Shown: positions 44,748 to 53,833, counted from the first letter of the stretch. The stretch: DNA of 64,000 bases from Bacteroides propionicigenes (GCF_018390535.1 NZ_JAHBBW010000004.1:248001-312000); one strand, 5' to 3'. The notes: generated by a model not told the origin, from the sequence alone. Made by a program: numbers and translations.

Positions 44748-45881
44748 TTAGTCCTCATTGATTGTACAGATGCTGACACGATTCCAGTCAGCTTCTTCAA
44801 ACATATTACCTACACCCTGACCTTCCGCAGTGATGCGATTTGCAGCAATCTTGTATCTATTGATAAGCAAATTCTTAACAGATTCTGCACGTTGCTTGGC
44901 AATACGGGCGTTCACATCGGCATTTCCTTCCGGCGAAGCGTAACCTTTGATAGATACGGTTGCATTTTTATGATTCTTCAGATAAGTAGCGATACGTTCT
45001 ACGTTAGGAGTTTGTGAAGACTCTACAGAAGTTCCGCCCTGACGGAATGTTACAACTGATTCCAAAGTTTTCTTGTTATTGGTAACAGTTTCCGTAATTA
45101 CTTTCGGAGCCTGGTTCTTGCAATCATTCAGAGCGGTTTCCAGCTCTGCAGCTTTTTGGTTGGCATCTTTCAGTGCTGCCGCATTGTTGTTAGCCTCCTG
45201 ACGCAAGTTGTTAATCTGCTCATTCAGAGCATCTATTTCCGATTGATTATACGGCTTCACGAAAGTAAAGTAACGCTTACCGTTACTACAATTGAAGTGA
45301 TACTTCAGTCCGGCTGTAAACTCCCAAGCTGCACGATTGGCGTTGAAACATACATTATCTGTTCCATCCGCACTCATGTCATACACTAAAGCAGGTTTGA
45401 AAGCCAAGGTCCACGCCTTTTCTTCACCCAGATTAAAGTTAAAGTTAAGACCCAATTTGCTTGACATACTGTTAAGATCACTTGCACCGTTTACGGCATA
45501 ATGCAACCAACCGATACCGGCAACAGTTTCTACTTCAAAGAATCTTGGAGCACCTGTATAACCACAGAACAGGTTATTCAGATTCAATGTGCTCAGTAAG
45601 CTCAGATTAGTGTTATCAAATGCTGTTTGGCTTGAAGTAGTGTTTATGCTTGTCATCGCTTCAAACCCCAATCCTAATACCGGAGTAACTTGTTTATTCA
45701 AGCCCACTCCTAATACAGCTCTCATATCTTTGAAAAAAGCACTGTGAGTAAGAGGAGTAGTTCCACCTGCATTAAAACCTACTGACCAATTGTCTGTAAA
45801 CTTGTTCCCTACTACAGCTTTCTGCGCATTAGCGGCTACAACAGCCATACATAATGCAATACTTACAATAATTTTTCTCAT
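44748..45881 (-). CDS. OmpA-family outer-membrane protein
   Basis: 377 residues. Signal peptide (about 1-19, AVVAANAQ), N-terminal beta-barrel of about 190 residues, a coiled-coil linker (IDALNEQINNLRQEANNNAAALKD), then a C-terminal OmpA peptidoglycan-binding domain with VSIKGYASPEGNADVNARIAKQRAESVKNLL-type motif. It anchors the outer membrane to peptidoglycan. Monocistronic with a strong terminator. Confidence 0.93.
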   Translation of the reverse strand: MRKIIVSIALCMAVVAANAQKAVVGNKFTDNWSVGFNAGGTTPLTHSAFFKDMRAVLGVGLNKQVTPVLGLGFEAMTSINTTSSQTAFDNTNLSLLSTLNLNNLFCGYTGAPRFFEVETVAGIGWLHYAVNGASDLNSMSSKLGLNFNFNLGEEKAWTLAFKPALVYDMSADGTDNVCFNANRAAWEFTAGLKYHFNCSNGKRYFTFVKPYNQSEIDALNEQINNLRQEANNNAAALKDANQKAAELETALNDCKNQAPKVITETVTNNKKTLESVVTFRQGGTSVESSQTPNVERIATYLKNHKNATVSIKGYASPEGNADVNARIAKQRAESVKNLLINRYKIAANRITAEGQGVGNMFEEADWNRVSICTINED

Positions 45882-45909
45882 GTCTGTTTATTCTTTAAAA
45901 TTCGGGGCA

Positions 45910-45917
45910 CGAAAGTA
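45910..45917 (-). promoter_or_regulatory. Near-match -7 box of the ompA-family gene
   Basis: TACTTTCG on the minus strand, one mismatch to TAnnTTTG, 28 bp ahead of the start codon. Confidence 0.4.
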
Positions 45918-46019
45918 GGAATAAAACAACATAATAGCTAATATTTAAAACTTAAAGTTAACAAAAAGAACAATGTTTCCTACTAATAGAGCAAAATATC
46001 AGTTTTATTATTCTATTAA

Positions 46020-46040
46020 GTTAGCGTCCAATTTTGACGT
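46020..46040. repeat. IS66 left terminal inverted repeat
   Basis: GTTAGCGTCCAATTTTGACG(T); matches the right end in 18 of 21 positions when reverse complemented. Confidence 0.8.
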
Positions 46041-46119
46041 GTCCCCCAAGGAAAGCCGCCACAAGGCGGTTTCCTAATAAATAACGTCAAAAAAGGATAT
46101 TGATTTTTAAGATTTATTG

Positions 46120-47238
46120 TTAGTTCAATCCGATAGTCAAGAGTAATAAATGTTCATAATCCCTACGTCCTTTAACAATTTCGCTGAAAAATTTCTTGAA
46201 ATAAGCCAGCACAGACACACCCTGAATCTTACATGTGGAGATGATGGTATGATATACCGCTGAGACGCGGGCCATCCTGTCACTTCCGAAGAATAAAGAG
46301 TTCTTCCGCTCACCCACCAAGGGACGGATAAAACGTTCGGCAATGGAATTGTCGATTGAATAAGAGCCGTCATTCAAGTAGGCGAACAGCTGAGTCCAAA
46401 AAGTATCCATATAATTTATGGCCTTCTCCATCAACTCTCCACGGGGCGGATGACCGTCACTGAGCAAGACGTCAAGCTTACTGCGTAACTTTATGATTAT
46501 TTCTTTGGTCTTCAAACTATTCCGGCAAAGCCTTATCTGTCCGGGGGACAACCTACCTTCATCATACTCCCGCTCCAGTTTGTAAAGCTCACCTATCAGC
46601 TCCAATATGAAAGCGGCATCCTTATCATCGCCCTGCTCCAATGCATACTTGAACTTAGCACGGGCATGAGCCATGCAACAGAGATGCTCCATATCGACCA
46701 CATGGTCATCCAGATACATATAGGCATTGTAGCCGTCTGACTGAAGGGCTTTCACCTGACTGTCTCCCAGAATATACTTCAAGGCATCACGTCCTCTGGA
46801 ACCGTCCTCGTAGCAATAGATAATATCACTGTTGTGACAAACCATATTGTCGGCACTCATGGTACGGTAAGAAAGTCCCTGACGATAAAGACGGGCATCT
46901 TTTGATTTTGTCTCAACGTCCTCTCCCCGAGCAGAAGCCTCACCGGACTGCGGCAGGGAGGACCCCAGATTACCGGCCAGCCGTTTATAATCGTCACGCT
47001 CTTTTTCTGCGGCCATGGCAGCCTTCTGCAAAGACAACAGTTCGTCAACCTTGGACAGCAGTTCATCTATCCGGGCCTCGTCACGGCGGATATGTTCAGC
47101 GTCCTGCTCACGGGCAGCCATCAGCGCTATTATCATTTTTGATTTTTCATCAGGGGTCATATCTGAATATGGGTCTGCAAAAGGTGCCGGAGTCTCCTCC
47201 CGTCCCTTAAGCTTCCTTGCGGAAGAAAACAGTTTCAT
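46120..47238 (-). CDS. IS66 transposase TnpC with internal deletion
   Basis: 372 residues, versus roughly 500 or more in the family. The N-terminal coiled coil (DEARIDELLSKVDELLSLQ) is intact, and the C-terminal catalytic half (LQSDGYNAY, CCMAHARAKF, NSIAERFIRPLVGERKNSLFFGS) is well conserved. At about residue 138 (near base 46824) SADNMVCHNSD jumps straight to IIYCYEDGSRGRD. The family's zinc-binding segment and first catalytic Asp region (the DETxxxV area) are missing. The reading frame is kept, so the deletion is in frame. ATGA overlap with tnpB. Probably not active alone. Confidence 0.88.
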   Translation of the reverse strand: MKLFSSARKLKGREETPAPFADPYSDMTPDEKSKMIIALMAAREQDAEHIRRDEARIDELLSKVDELLSLQKAAMAAEKERDDYKRLAGNLGSSLPQSGEASARGEDVETKSKDARLYRQGLSYRTMSADNMVCHNSDIIYCYEDGSRGRDALKYILGDSQVKALQSDGYNAYMYLDDHVVDMEHLCCMAHARAKFKYALEQGDDKDAAFILELIGELYKLEREYDEGRLSPGQIRLCRNSLKTKEIIIKLRSKLDVLLSDGHPPRGELMEKAINYMDTFWTQLFAYLNDGSYSIDNSIAERFIRPLVGERKNSLFFGSDRMARVSAVYHTIISTCKIQGVSVLAYFKKFFSEIVKGRRDYEHLLLLTIGLN

Positions 47239-47540
47239 TCCAGCAAGAGAATGACATCCTGCCAGTTGATTGAATAAATCTTCTCATCACCATCATAGGT
47301 TACATACAGAAACTTGTATCCGGGCCTGAAACGTCTCTCAAACATGCTGTAAGACATTTGGTCATAACTGAACAAACGAACCAGACGTAAATCTTTGGAC
47401 ATCACGATAAAAACATCGCCGTCTTCCGGTTCACGGTTCAACCGCTGATGGATGATGGATAAAACCTTGTCATATTTACAGCGCATATCGTGGAAATCAC
47501 AAACAAAGAAAAAGCGGTTTAGTCCTGTTATATTCAACAT
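47235..47540 (-). CDS. IS66 Orf2-like protein TnpB
   Basis: 101 residues. ITGLNRFFFVCDFHDMRCKYDKVL and VFIVMSKDLRLVRLFSYD are typical of the IS66 accessory protein TnpB (PF05717). It overlaps tnpC by ATGA. Needed, with TnpA, for IS66 transposition. Confidence 0.92.
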   Translation of the reverse strand: MLNITGLNRFFFVCDFHDMRCKYDKVLSIIHQRLNREPEDGDVFIVMSKDLRLVRLFSYDQMSYSMFERRFRPGYKFLYVTYDGDEKIYSINWQDVILLLE

Positions 47541-47593
47541 AAGCCCTCCAGTTTCTCTAACAGGCTTTTCAAACCTGCGTAGCTTAAATTTTT

Positions 47594-47908
47594 CTAACTG
47601 ATATGAACACCATTGCTCATGCGGATATCAACATGGATTCGAAGTTCGGTAGGCGAAGAAAGCCAGGTATCCACTTCCCGATTTTGTTCCGAGATTGGGG
47701 AAGGAATTTCATGCATTTCCGATTCCGGTGAGGGAACACCCAAAACCTGAACAGGAATTATCTTCTTTCGGGTATCCTTGTACCATTTTGCAAACAGGTT
47801 ATAAGGAACTTTGTTGGACATACAGAATTTCTCAATCGAAACACCAGAGGGGAGGTTTTCCAATTTATAGCGCACAAACAGACGCTCAAAATCATTGTAA
47901 CTATACAT
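47594..47908 (-). CDS. IS66 Orf1-like protein TnpA
   Basis: 104 residues. MYSYNDFERLFVRYKLENLP followed by KFCMSNKVPYNLFAKWYKDTRKK, a helix-turn-helix-like segment typical of the first IS66 ORF in Bacteroides. It is homologous but not identical to 50493-50846, so the two IS66 copies belong to different subgroups. Confidence 0.85.
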   Translation of the reverse strand: MYSYNDFERLFVRYKLENLPSGVSIEKFCMSNKVPYNLFAKWYKDTRKKIIPVQVLGVPSPESEMHEIPSPISEQNREVDTWLSSPTELRIHVDIRMSNGVHIS

Positions 47909-47966
47909 AAACTTTGCTTTTGATTTAACGAAAGCAAAGTTCTGCCTGCTATTTCGTTTATCCTAT

Positions 47967-47987
47967 ACGTCATTTTTGGACGCTAAC
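47967..47987. repeat. IS66 right terminal inverted repeat
   Basis: Reverse complement of GTTAGCGTCCAAAAATGACG(T); lies between the TnpA start and the end of the WecA-type gene. Confidence 0.8.
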
Positions 47988-48026
47988 TTTTTATTCATAT
48001 TGAATAAAGTAACTATATCCCAAATA

Positions 48027-49004
48027 TCACTTTATTATATTTTGTTGTTTCAAGTAAGTCTCGTGCAAAGGATAATATCTATACATACAAATAATGTAAA
48101 TTACGGCTAAACCACCAATAACCGTAAAAAAATACACCCAATGATCTACCGGTAACCACAATAATCCTGCTACTATCAAAAATTGCAATACCATATAGAT
48201 AACAGACACCACCACATGAGGTATCCTTAGTTCATTAGCCATTAACTGATATAAATGCTTACGATGCGGTAAGCCTATGTTCTCATGCAACATCAACCTG
48301 TGAAAAATTGTCAATACGCTATCCACTCCATATACTGACAGCAATATAATCCAACTAAAATCCCCTGTTTGGATAATCAGCTTTCCTAGCAAGAATAATA
48401 AAATAAAAGCAATACTTACCGACCCCACATCACCTGCAAAACATCGTGCTTTCTTTCTGAAGTTGAAGAAACAAAAAACCAGTACTGACATTATTACTGT
48501 ATAAATCAGTTCTTGTTCCACAAACGGAGTAACTTCCTCATTGATATAAGCCAAAGACAGCAAAACTACCAATGAATAACCTCCAGTTATCCCGTTAATA
48601 CCATCCATAAAGTTATAAGCATTAATAATACCTATACATATTATCAAAGCTATAATTATCCACCACCAAGATAAAGAGAATAATCCCCATTGGTAGAACA
48701 TCAAAGCCATAGCCGAAAAATGGAACACCAATCTTAATTTCTGAGATGTGGAACGAATATCATCTATGAAACTAATAATAGCCACAAAAGTCAATGCTAA
48801 CATAAACCATGGATACTCAAATCCACTCGTCAGAAAATATACCAATGCCCCGAAATAAAAGATAACTCCCCCACCACGCAGGGTTATTCGTGTATGACTG
48901 CTACGCTCATTAGGTTTATCAATGATATTATACTTATCCGCGACTTTAAAATAAAAAAGTTCTGCTAAAAATAGCAGAACTAAAATAATTAAATAATACA
49001 TCAT
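48027..49004 (-). CDS. WecA/MraY-type undecaprenyl-phosphate sugar-1-phosphate transferase
   Basis: 325 residues with about 10 transmembrane helices. Cytoplasmic loops carry RSSHTRITLRGGGVIF (substrate/Mg motif), NAYNFMDGINGITGGYSL, FAGDVGSVSIAFILL and LPHRKHLYQL, matching the GT4 prenyl-phosphate transferase family. It starts synthesis of a lipid-linked repeat unit, and closes many Bacteroides capsule loci. 34 bp after the SDR gene. Its separation from the rest of the capsule genes by an IS66 remnant may reflect later insertion. Confidence 0.9.
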   Translation of the reverse strand: MMYYLIILVLLFLAELFYFKVADKYNIIDKPNERSSHTRITLRGGGVIFYFGALVYFLTSGFEYPWFMLALTFVAIISFIDDIRSTSQKLRLVFHFSAMALMFYQWGLFSLSWWWIIIALIICIGIINAYNFMDGINGITGGYSLVVLLSLAYINEEVTPFVEQELIYTVIMSVLVFCFFNFRKKARCFAGDVGSVSIAFILLFLLGKLIIQTGDFSWIILLSVYGVDSVLTIFHRLMLHENIGLPHRKHLYQLMANELRIPHVVVSVIYMVLQFLIVAGLLWLPVDHWVYFFTVIGGLAVIYIICMYRYYPLHETYLKQQNIIK

Positions 49005-49038
49005 TTTATTATCTCTTTGTTAGAAAAACATCAAAAGT

Positions 49039-49935
49039 TTATTCGATTCTAAAGTTTTCCAATACATTTGTCGGCTTCCAACCTAATTCTCGTATTGCCT
49101 TTTTATTACTAAAAGTTAAGGACTCTGTTATTTTTTTCAATTTAGAAGTATTGATTGGAGCCCTTTTCCCAAGAACATTACCTAACAATGCCATACACTT
49201 AGCTATCCAATACGGAACTGATATCGGCAAAGACTTTCTCAACTGCTTACAAATAACTATTTCCAGTTCTCTAAATGTAGGTTGGTAACTGTCACAAACA
49301 TTATAAACGCCTCCTTTTTCTGTTAACAAAGGGACTAATGTGGCAATATCCTGTACCAGAAGCACGCTCTTACGGGCTTTTCCTCCAGCAATGCTCATAT
49401 ATTTCCCACTACGAATTCCATTTATCATTGCTCCCAAATTACCCGGTGGATTAGGACCTGCAATTAAAGAAGGACGAATAATGCCTAACACCACCTCATT
49501 TTTACTACACCACTCTTGCAGAAACTCTTCTGCAAGACGCTTACTCATAGCATAAGGAGTTTTTCCATTTAAAGGATGTTCTTCTGTAATATTCTCACCA
49601 AAATCACACCCATAGACAGCAACTGTAGAAACAAAGACAAATGCTTTGGGTATTCCTGTTCTTTCCAATGCTGTACAAAGATTTTTAGTTCCTTGTAGAT
49701 TCACATCGAAAAACAGTTGTTTCTCCTTTTCCGTTTTGGGTATCGAATGAGCTTTTCCGGCAGCATGTAGTACGATATCATATACTTCATTAAAAGCAGG
49801 GATCTCCTTAGCAATATTTATGGTATAATTATCACCAGGCATCAGCCCTACTGTTGTGACATCATACATATTCTTTAAAAGAGAATATATACTATTTCCC
49901 AAAAAACCAGAAGAACCTGTAAATAAAAGCCTCAT
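49039..49935 (-). CDS. NAD-dependent epimerase/dehydratase (extended SDR)
   Basis: 298 residues. Rossmann motif FTGSSGFLGNSIYS (4-17), active-site YAMSK with Tyr-x-x-x-Lys, and a C-terminal sugar-binding half. Acts on a nucleotide sugar (for example 4-epimerisation or reduction), paired with the WecA-type transferase downstream. The exact sugar is not deducible. Confidence 0.85.
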   Translation of the reverse strand: MRLLFTGSSGFLGNSIYSLLKNMYDVTTVGLMPGDNYTINIAKEIPAFNEVYDIVLHAAGKAHSIPKTEKEKQLFFDVNLQGTKNLCTALERTGIPKAFVFVSTVAVYGCDFGENITEEHPLNGKTPYAMSKRLAEEFLQEWCSKNEVVLGIIRPSLIAGPNPPGNLGAMINGIRSGKYMSIAGGKARKSVLLVQDIATLVPLLTEKGGVYNVCDSYQPTFRELEIVICKQLRKSLPISVPYWIAKCMALLGNVLGKRAPINTSKLKKITESLTFSNKKAIRELGWKPTNVLENFRIE

Positions 49936-50004
49936 AAATTTATAACTTTTTCAACTAAATAACTCACTATTGTAAGCACTCAATTTAGGGCATCCCCCCC
50001 TTTG

Positions 50005-50028
50005 TTAGGGCACTTTTCAGTGCCCTAA
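50005..50028 (+). terminator. Hairpin near the left edge of the IS66 remnant
   Basis: TTAGGGCAC (50005-50013) and GTGCCCTAA (50020-50028) with a 6-nt loop, followed by ACCGTTTTTTG on the plus strand. A partial copy, TTAGGGCA, occurs at 49985-49992. No plus-strand gene is seen upstream. Confidence 0.5.
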
Positions 50029-50065
50029 ACCGTTTTTTGTTAATTAATTAGTTTTGAATTTAACA

Positions 50066-50380
50066 TTAGCTGGTAGCCAAAGTGATTTTGTCAGAAACCC
50101 TATTAACATAATCCCTGCATCCGTTAAAGATATTTTTGAAAAGAGTTCCGATGAAGTTCCAAATAGAACTGCCATGAAGCTTTACCGTTCCTATTACATT
50201 GTGATAAGTTGCAGCCATCTCAGCGCCGGCATCACTGCCATAATGAAATGAATTATTACGCTGGGTAGTCAGCTTTCGAATAGTTCGCTCAGCAAGATTA
50301 TTGTCTATCGGCAGTCCACCATCATCCAAGTAAGCAAATATCTCTTTCCAGAACCGATTCAGATAATAAAGACATCTCCA
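50066..50380 (-). pseudogene. IS66 tnpC, C-terminal fragment
   Basis: About 104 residues in frame: NRFWKEIFAYLDDGGLPIDN, LAERTIRKLTTQRNNSFHYGS, and FNGCRDYVNRVSDKI at the end, the IS66 transposase C-terminus. No start; the N-terminal three quarters are gone. Confidence 0.85.
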
Positions 50381-50400
50381 TCACTTGACTCCCGGTGAAG

Positions 50401-50499
50401 TCACTCGCGAATGATAGACAACACACGACTGTGCTTACAACGCATATCGGTAAAGTCACGAACATAATAAAAATGATTGAGACCGGTAACACTCAGCAT
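50401..50499 (-). pseudogene. IS66 tnpB, N-terminal fragment
   Basis: Reads LSVTGLNHFYYVRDFTDMRC and KHSRVLSIIRE, then a TGA stop; a further out-of-frame GDVFII segment shows the rest of the gene before the junction with tnpC. Confidence 0.8.
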
Positions 50500-50846
50500 A
50501 AACCCTCCAGTTTCTCTACCATCCGAACTAAATCCCGGTAGCTTAAATTCTTTTGAGATAAATGCAATCCATTGTTTATGCGAATGTTACGGACAGGATT
50601 GTCATTATCGCTTTTTGATACTGTCTGAGGCTGATCAATAGGCTTGGATTTTTCCTCATGGTTAATCACAGGAACGCCATCAATCCGGACTTCAACTACT
50701 TTTTTGCGAGTATCCTTGAACCATTTCTGAAAGATGTTATAAGTAACATTGTGCTTAACACTAAACGATTGGAGAGATTCTCCATGAGGAAAAGACTCCG
50801 TCTGGTACTGAAAGTAAAACCTTTCAAGATCTTCACTGCTATACAT
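50493..50846 (-). CDS. IS66 Orf1-like protein TnpA (second copy)
   Basis: 117 residues. MYSSEDLERFYFQYQTESFP and NVTYNIFQKWFKDTRKKVV align with the TnpA at 47594-47908, but the two are clearly diverged. The ORF is intact, but its partners are broken. Confidence 0.8.
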   Translation of the reverse strand: MYSSEDLERFYFQYQTESFPHGESLQSFSVKHNVTYNIFQKWFKDTRKKVVEVRIDGVPVINHEEKSKPIDQPQTVSKSDNDNPVRNIRINNGLHLSQKNLSYRDLVRMVEKLEGLC

Positions 50847-50935
50847 AATTCTATAAATTGGGTTGGCAACGAAGATAGAACTTTCAATTAATAGCCAGTT
50901 TTTGACTACTTACTAGATTGTCCATAAGATAATTT

Positions 50936-51928
50936 TTAGTATTTAGTGTTGCCTATCTGAATTAATATCTTCTTTGATACAATATTCGCGTAATAAGCAA
51001 TTATTAAACCTAAGATTATGACAAACGAATACTCTAAATAGTGACCATAACTTAAATCCCATCCACAAATAATCCATTTTTTATGGTTTAATATATCTCC
51101 AATGTATATGTTTGTTAGATAGGACTCCAAAGAAATCATCCCAAGAAAATTCAATGGAAATTGTATATTTGAAAGATTTTCTATTAGATAAACCAACACT
51201 ATTACAAATGGTAATACAACAATCCATTTACAAAAAGAATTTGGGAACAAAAAAGAAGATAGGCCAAAAACAATCATGCTTACAACAGTAAGAAGCCCAA
51301 AGTTTATTTCTTTCCCTTCTTGAACATATTTTGCTATTGCCATTCCTATCAGAAATGATGGCGACCTTTTCAATGCATTGCTACCATACCAAAACCAGGT
51401 ATAATTATCATCCTGACATAGTATCATTAGGGCGAAACTTATAATTGCAAGATAAAGCCATTTGAATCTCGCATTATATAACATAATATATAAAAGAGGA
51501 GAAAGTAAATAGAGTAATATAATTAATGAAACATACCATGCACCTCTTCCATTAATCCACCATGATAAGTTTGAAAAATGTAATAATGACTCATACAAGG
51601 ACATGTCCTCAAAGAAAAACTTATAAATGTAATAACATACAGACAATATTGTAAATGGTTTGTATATTCTTAATACTCGTTTTATGTACCACTCCTTAAG
51701 AGATTTACCACTGTCAAATATATTTATATTCGATAACGAGCAAGCAATTCCTATACCAGAAAGTAATAAGAAAATGTCTACACCTATTTGTCCATTATTT
51801 ACAATTTTGCTAAGAATGCCGGGCATCTTTACGTTATTTCCATATGCATGACATATTATTATAAGAAGTGTCCCCACTCCCATTAAAGAACTTCTTAACA
51901 AACTGATTTTCGACAAATTAAATAGCAT
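50936..51928 (-). CDS. Acyltransferase-3 family membrane protein
   Basis: 330 residues with about 10 transmembrane helices. The N-terminal helix carries the conserved His (GVGTLLIIICHAYGNN), with further family signals in VDIFLLLSGIGIACSL and YIKRVLRIYKPF. Such proteins O-acetylate cell-surface polysaccharides, using an acyl donor from the cytoplasm. Last intact gene of the AT-rich capsule block. Confidence 0.88.
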   Translation of the reverse strand: MLFNLSKISLLRSSLMGVGTLLIIICHAYGNNVKMPGILSKIVNNGQIGVDIFLLLSGIGIACSLSNINIFDSGKSLKEWYIKRVLRIYKPFTILSVCYYIYKFFFEDMSLYESLLHFSNLSWWINGRGAWYVSLIILLYLLSPLLYIMLYNARFKWLYLAIISFALMILCQDDNYTWFWYGSNALKRSPSFLIGMAIAKYVQEGKEINFGLLTVVSMIVFGLSSFLFPNSFCKWIVVLPFVIVLVYLIENLSNIQFPLNFLGMISLESYLTNIYIGDILNHKKWIICGWDLSYGHYLEYSFVIILGLIIAYYANIVSKKILIQIGNTKY

Positions 51929-51968
51929 ACTAAATTATAGAAAGTGTCATATTACTAATGAAAGATAT

Positions 51969-52952
51969 CTAAGATATATAATTAATTACCTTTTCAAAGA
52001 TTTCATGCAATCCAAATTTTGACTCCCAACCTAGGTTTCTTAATTTCCGAGTCGATAAGCGTAACTTAGAAGCTGGAGCATATCCCATATTATCATTTAA
52101 CTCGAAACGGACATTTATATTTGGATTGAAATTATCACGTAGATATTCTGCCATTTTACATGCAGAGATATATGTCTCTTCATTTGCCACATTATAAGCT
52201 TCTCCTGAATTGCCTTTTATAAGAATATAAATGATGGCAGAAACACAATCTTCTGTGTAACAATAAGGACGTGCAGATTCACCTGTAGTATGTAATACAA
52301 TATCCTTTCCTTGTGCAGTAAGTCGTGCAAATTGTGCTATTATTCGATTATCGTCTATCGCAAAACCAGCACCCGTTGTTTGAGTAAGTCGAGCGACTTT
52401 AACTGGCACATTATATTCATCGGCATAAAGGCAACAAAGATTTTCTGCAGCGCGTTTTGCCATTGGATAACTACTTCTCACAGACATTGGATCTAAATAT
52501 CCTTGTACATCTTCTGTCACAGGCTCGTTATCATCAATAATTGTGCCATAAATTTCCAAAGAAGAAAGAAAAACAAACCCTTTGATATCTGAACTAGCAG
52601 CATATTTAAGTAACACTTTTGTTGTGTCGTAAATGAATTCTGAAGTTTCAACAGGATGCTTTATAAAAAAAATACTGGCAGTAGGTGCCGCACAGTGAAT
52701 AATATAATCAACGCCCAAAATTTCAGAATAGTCAAATTCAATTAGATTACCTTCAATAAAATCAATATATGGAATCTCTTCATCTGTAAATTTTAGTTTT
52801 GCTTTAGCGCAATTTCTAACAGGAGCAGTAATCCTAATTCCCAAATTCAATGATAGTAAGGTGTGAATTAATGAAGATCCAATCAATCCTGAAGCTCCAG
52901 TTATGAGAAATTTTGTCTGCTTCAGTTGCGAAGTAAAGTTGTGTAGATTCAT
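51969..52952 (-). CDS. NAD-dependent epimerase/dehydratase (extended SDR)
   Basis: 327 residues. Rossmann motif FLITGASGLIGSSLIHTL (15-32), catalytic YPMAKRAAENLCCLYADEY with Tyr-x-x-x-Lys, and a PYCYTEDCVSAIIYIL substrate region. Likely a nucleotide-sugar epimerase or dehydratase. 45 bp after the secreted-protein gene. Confidence 0.88.
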   Translation of the reverse strand: MNLHNFTSQLKQTKFLITGASGLIGSSLIHTLLSLNLGIRITAPVRNCAKAKLKFTDEEIPYIDFIEGNLIEFDYSEILGVDYIIHCAAPTASIFFIKHPVETSEFIYDTTKVLLKYAASSDIKGFVFLSSLEIYGTIIDDNEPVTEDVQGYLDPMSVRSSYPMAKRAAENLCCLYADEYNVPVKVARLTQTTGAGFAIDDNRIIAQFARLTAQGKDIVLHTTGESARPYCYTEDCVSAIIYILIKGNSGEAYNVANEETYISACKMAEYLRDNFNPNINVRFELNDNMGYAPASKLRLSTRKLRNLGWESKFGLHEIFEKVINYIS

Positions 52953-52997
52953 ATAATCAGTATTTTATAATATGCTTTATTGTTGTAGCCTGGTCTG

Positions 52998-53831
52998 CTA
53001 TGAAAATTTCTCCTTGATAAAAAAAACAGCTTCAGGTTCACTGACACTTGTATTGTTTAAATCTATATTCTTGACAACCTTTTCTTTATTTATATCAATC
53101 ACATCAATACCTTGATAACCTAATGCTGAATCCCCATATGGGACAAAGATACTGTCGTCATTAATGCACATACCTTGTTGAATTGCATGGGCATTATCAA
53201 CAATTAATCGAGATATAGAGTCTTCAATGCAAAGAGAAACTAATTCTTCCTGTAAAGATGGAATATCAAATTTTGTCAACTTGAGTCTTGCTCCGGCACC
53301 ATTTTCCTGATTATAAGGAATTGCATAATCCCAACCAACTATCCACAAATAACCATCTTTTTTTGAGATCAATGCATCCGGACAACACCCAATTTCATTA
53401 GTAGTAGGGAGTACTATGGTTTGAACGAGGTTCAAACTCCATACATTATTATCATTCAAAATTCGGTATACCCAAATATAGCTTTCCTTTTCATCGAGAC
53501 CAATTAATGCTCCACTAATATAAATTACAGGAAAAGAATCATCCGAATCATATTTCTCTATTCCAAAGCAAACTGTGTCACAATGCTTAATAGGAGAAGA
53601 ATCTCCTACCACTTTACCTATATACTTCTTGTTTTTTAAATCATATATATCGCAAATCATCTCTGCAGTAAACTGAAAGAGATAGTCACCAAAAGCTGCT
53701 GCACCTTGCTGAGAGAAACTTTTGGATTGCTCCATATAATCTACAATGACAATATCTGAAGGAAATAAAACAGTTCTAATTGGGATAACAGAGAGAAATA
53801 AAAATAAAGAAAATATCATTTTTTTCTTCAT
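52998..53831 (-). CDS. Secreted propeller-like protein of unknown function in the capsule operon
   Basis: 277 residues. N-terminal hydrophobic signal (KMIFSLFLFLSVIPIRTVLF). The rest alternates beta-like segments (YIWVYRIL, GYLWIVGWDYAI, DSIFVPYGDSALGYQGIDVIDI) in the manner of a small beta-propeller. It lies 2 bp after the cytidylyltransferase gene and so is tightly linked to the operon. Capsule loci rarely encode soluble secreted proteins. No enzyme family is recognised. Confidence 0.55.
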   Translation of the reverse strand: MKKKMIFSLFLFLSVIPIRTVLFPSDIVIVDYMEQSKSFSQQGAAAFGDYLFQFTAEMICDIYDLKNKKYIGKVVGDSSPIKHCDTVCFGIEKYDSDDSFPVIYISGALIGLDEKESYIWVYRILNDNNVWSLNLVQTIVLPTTNEIGCCPDALISKKDGYLWIVGWDYAIPYNQENGAGARLKLTKFDIPSLQEELVSLCIEDSISRLIVDNAHAIQQGMCINDDSIFVPYGDSALGYQGIDVIDINKEKVVKNIDLNNTSVSEPEAVFFIKEKFS

Positions 53832-53833
53832 CT

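Larger units (their letters stand above)
46020..47987 (-). mobile_element. IS66-family insertion element
   Basis: Imperfect terminal inverted repeats at 46020-46040 (GTTAGCGTCCAATTTTGACGT) and 47967-47987 (complement of GTTAGCGTCCAAAAATGACGT) bracket three genes in the usual IS66 order. The 8 bp flanking each end (TCTATTAA and TTTTTATT) are not a target duplication. The transposase carries a large internal deletion, so this copy is probably immobile by itself. Confidence 0.85.
50066..50846 (-). mobile_element. Decayed IS66-family remnant
   Basis: Contains a TnpA-like ORF (50493-50846), a truncated TnpB, and only the C-terminal quarter of TnpC, joined after a deletion. No clear terminal repeats are found. 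It lies inside the capsule locus between the SDR gene and the acyltransferase gene. Confidence 0.8.
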
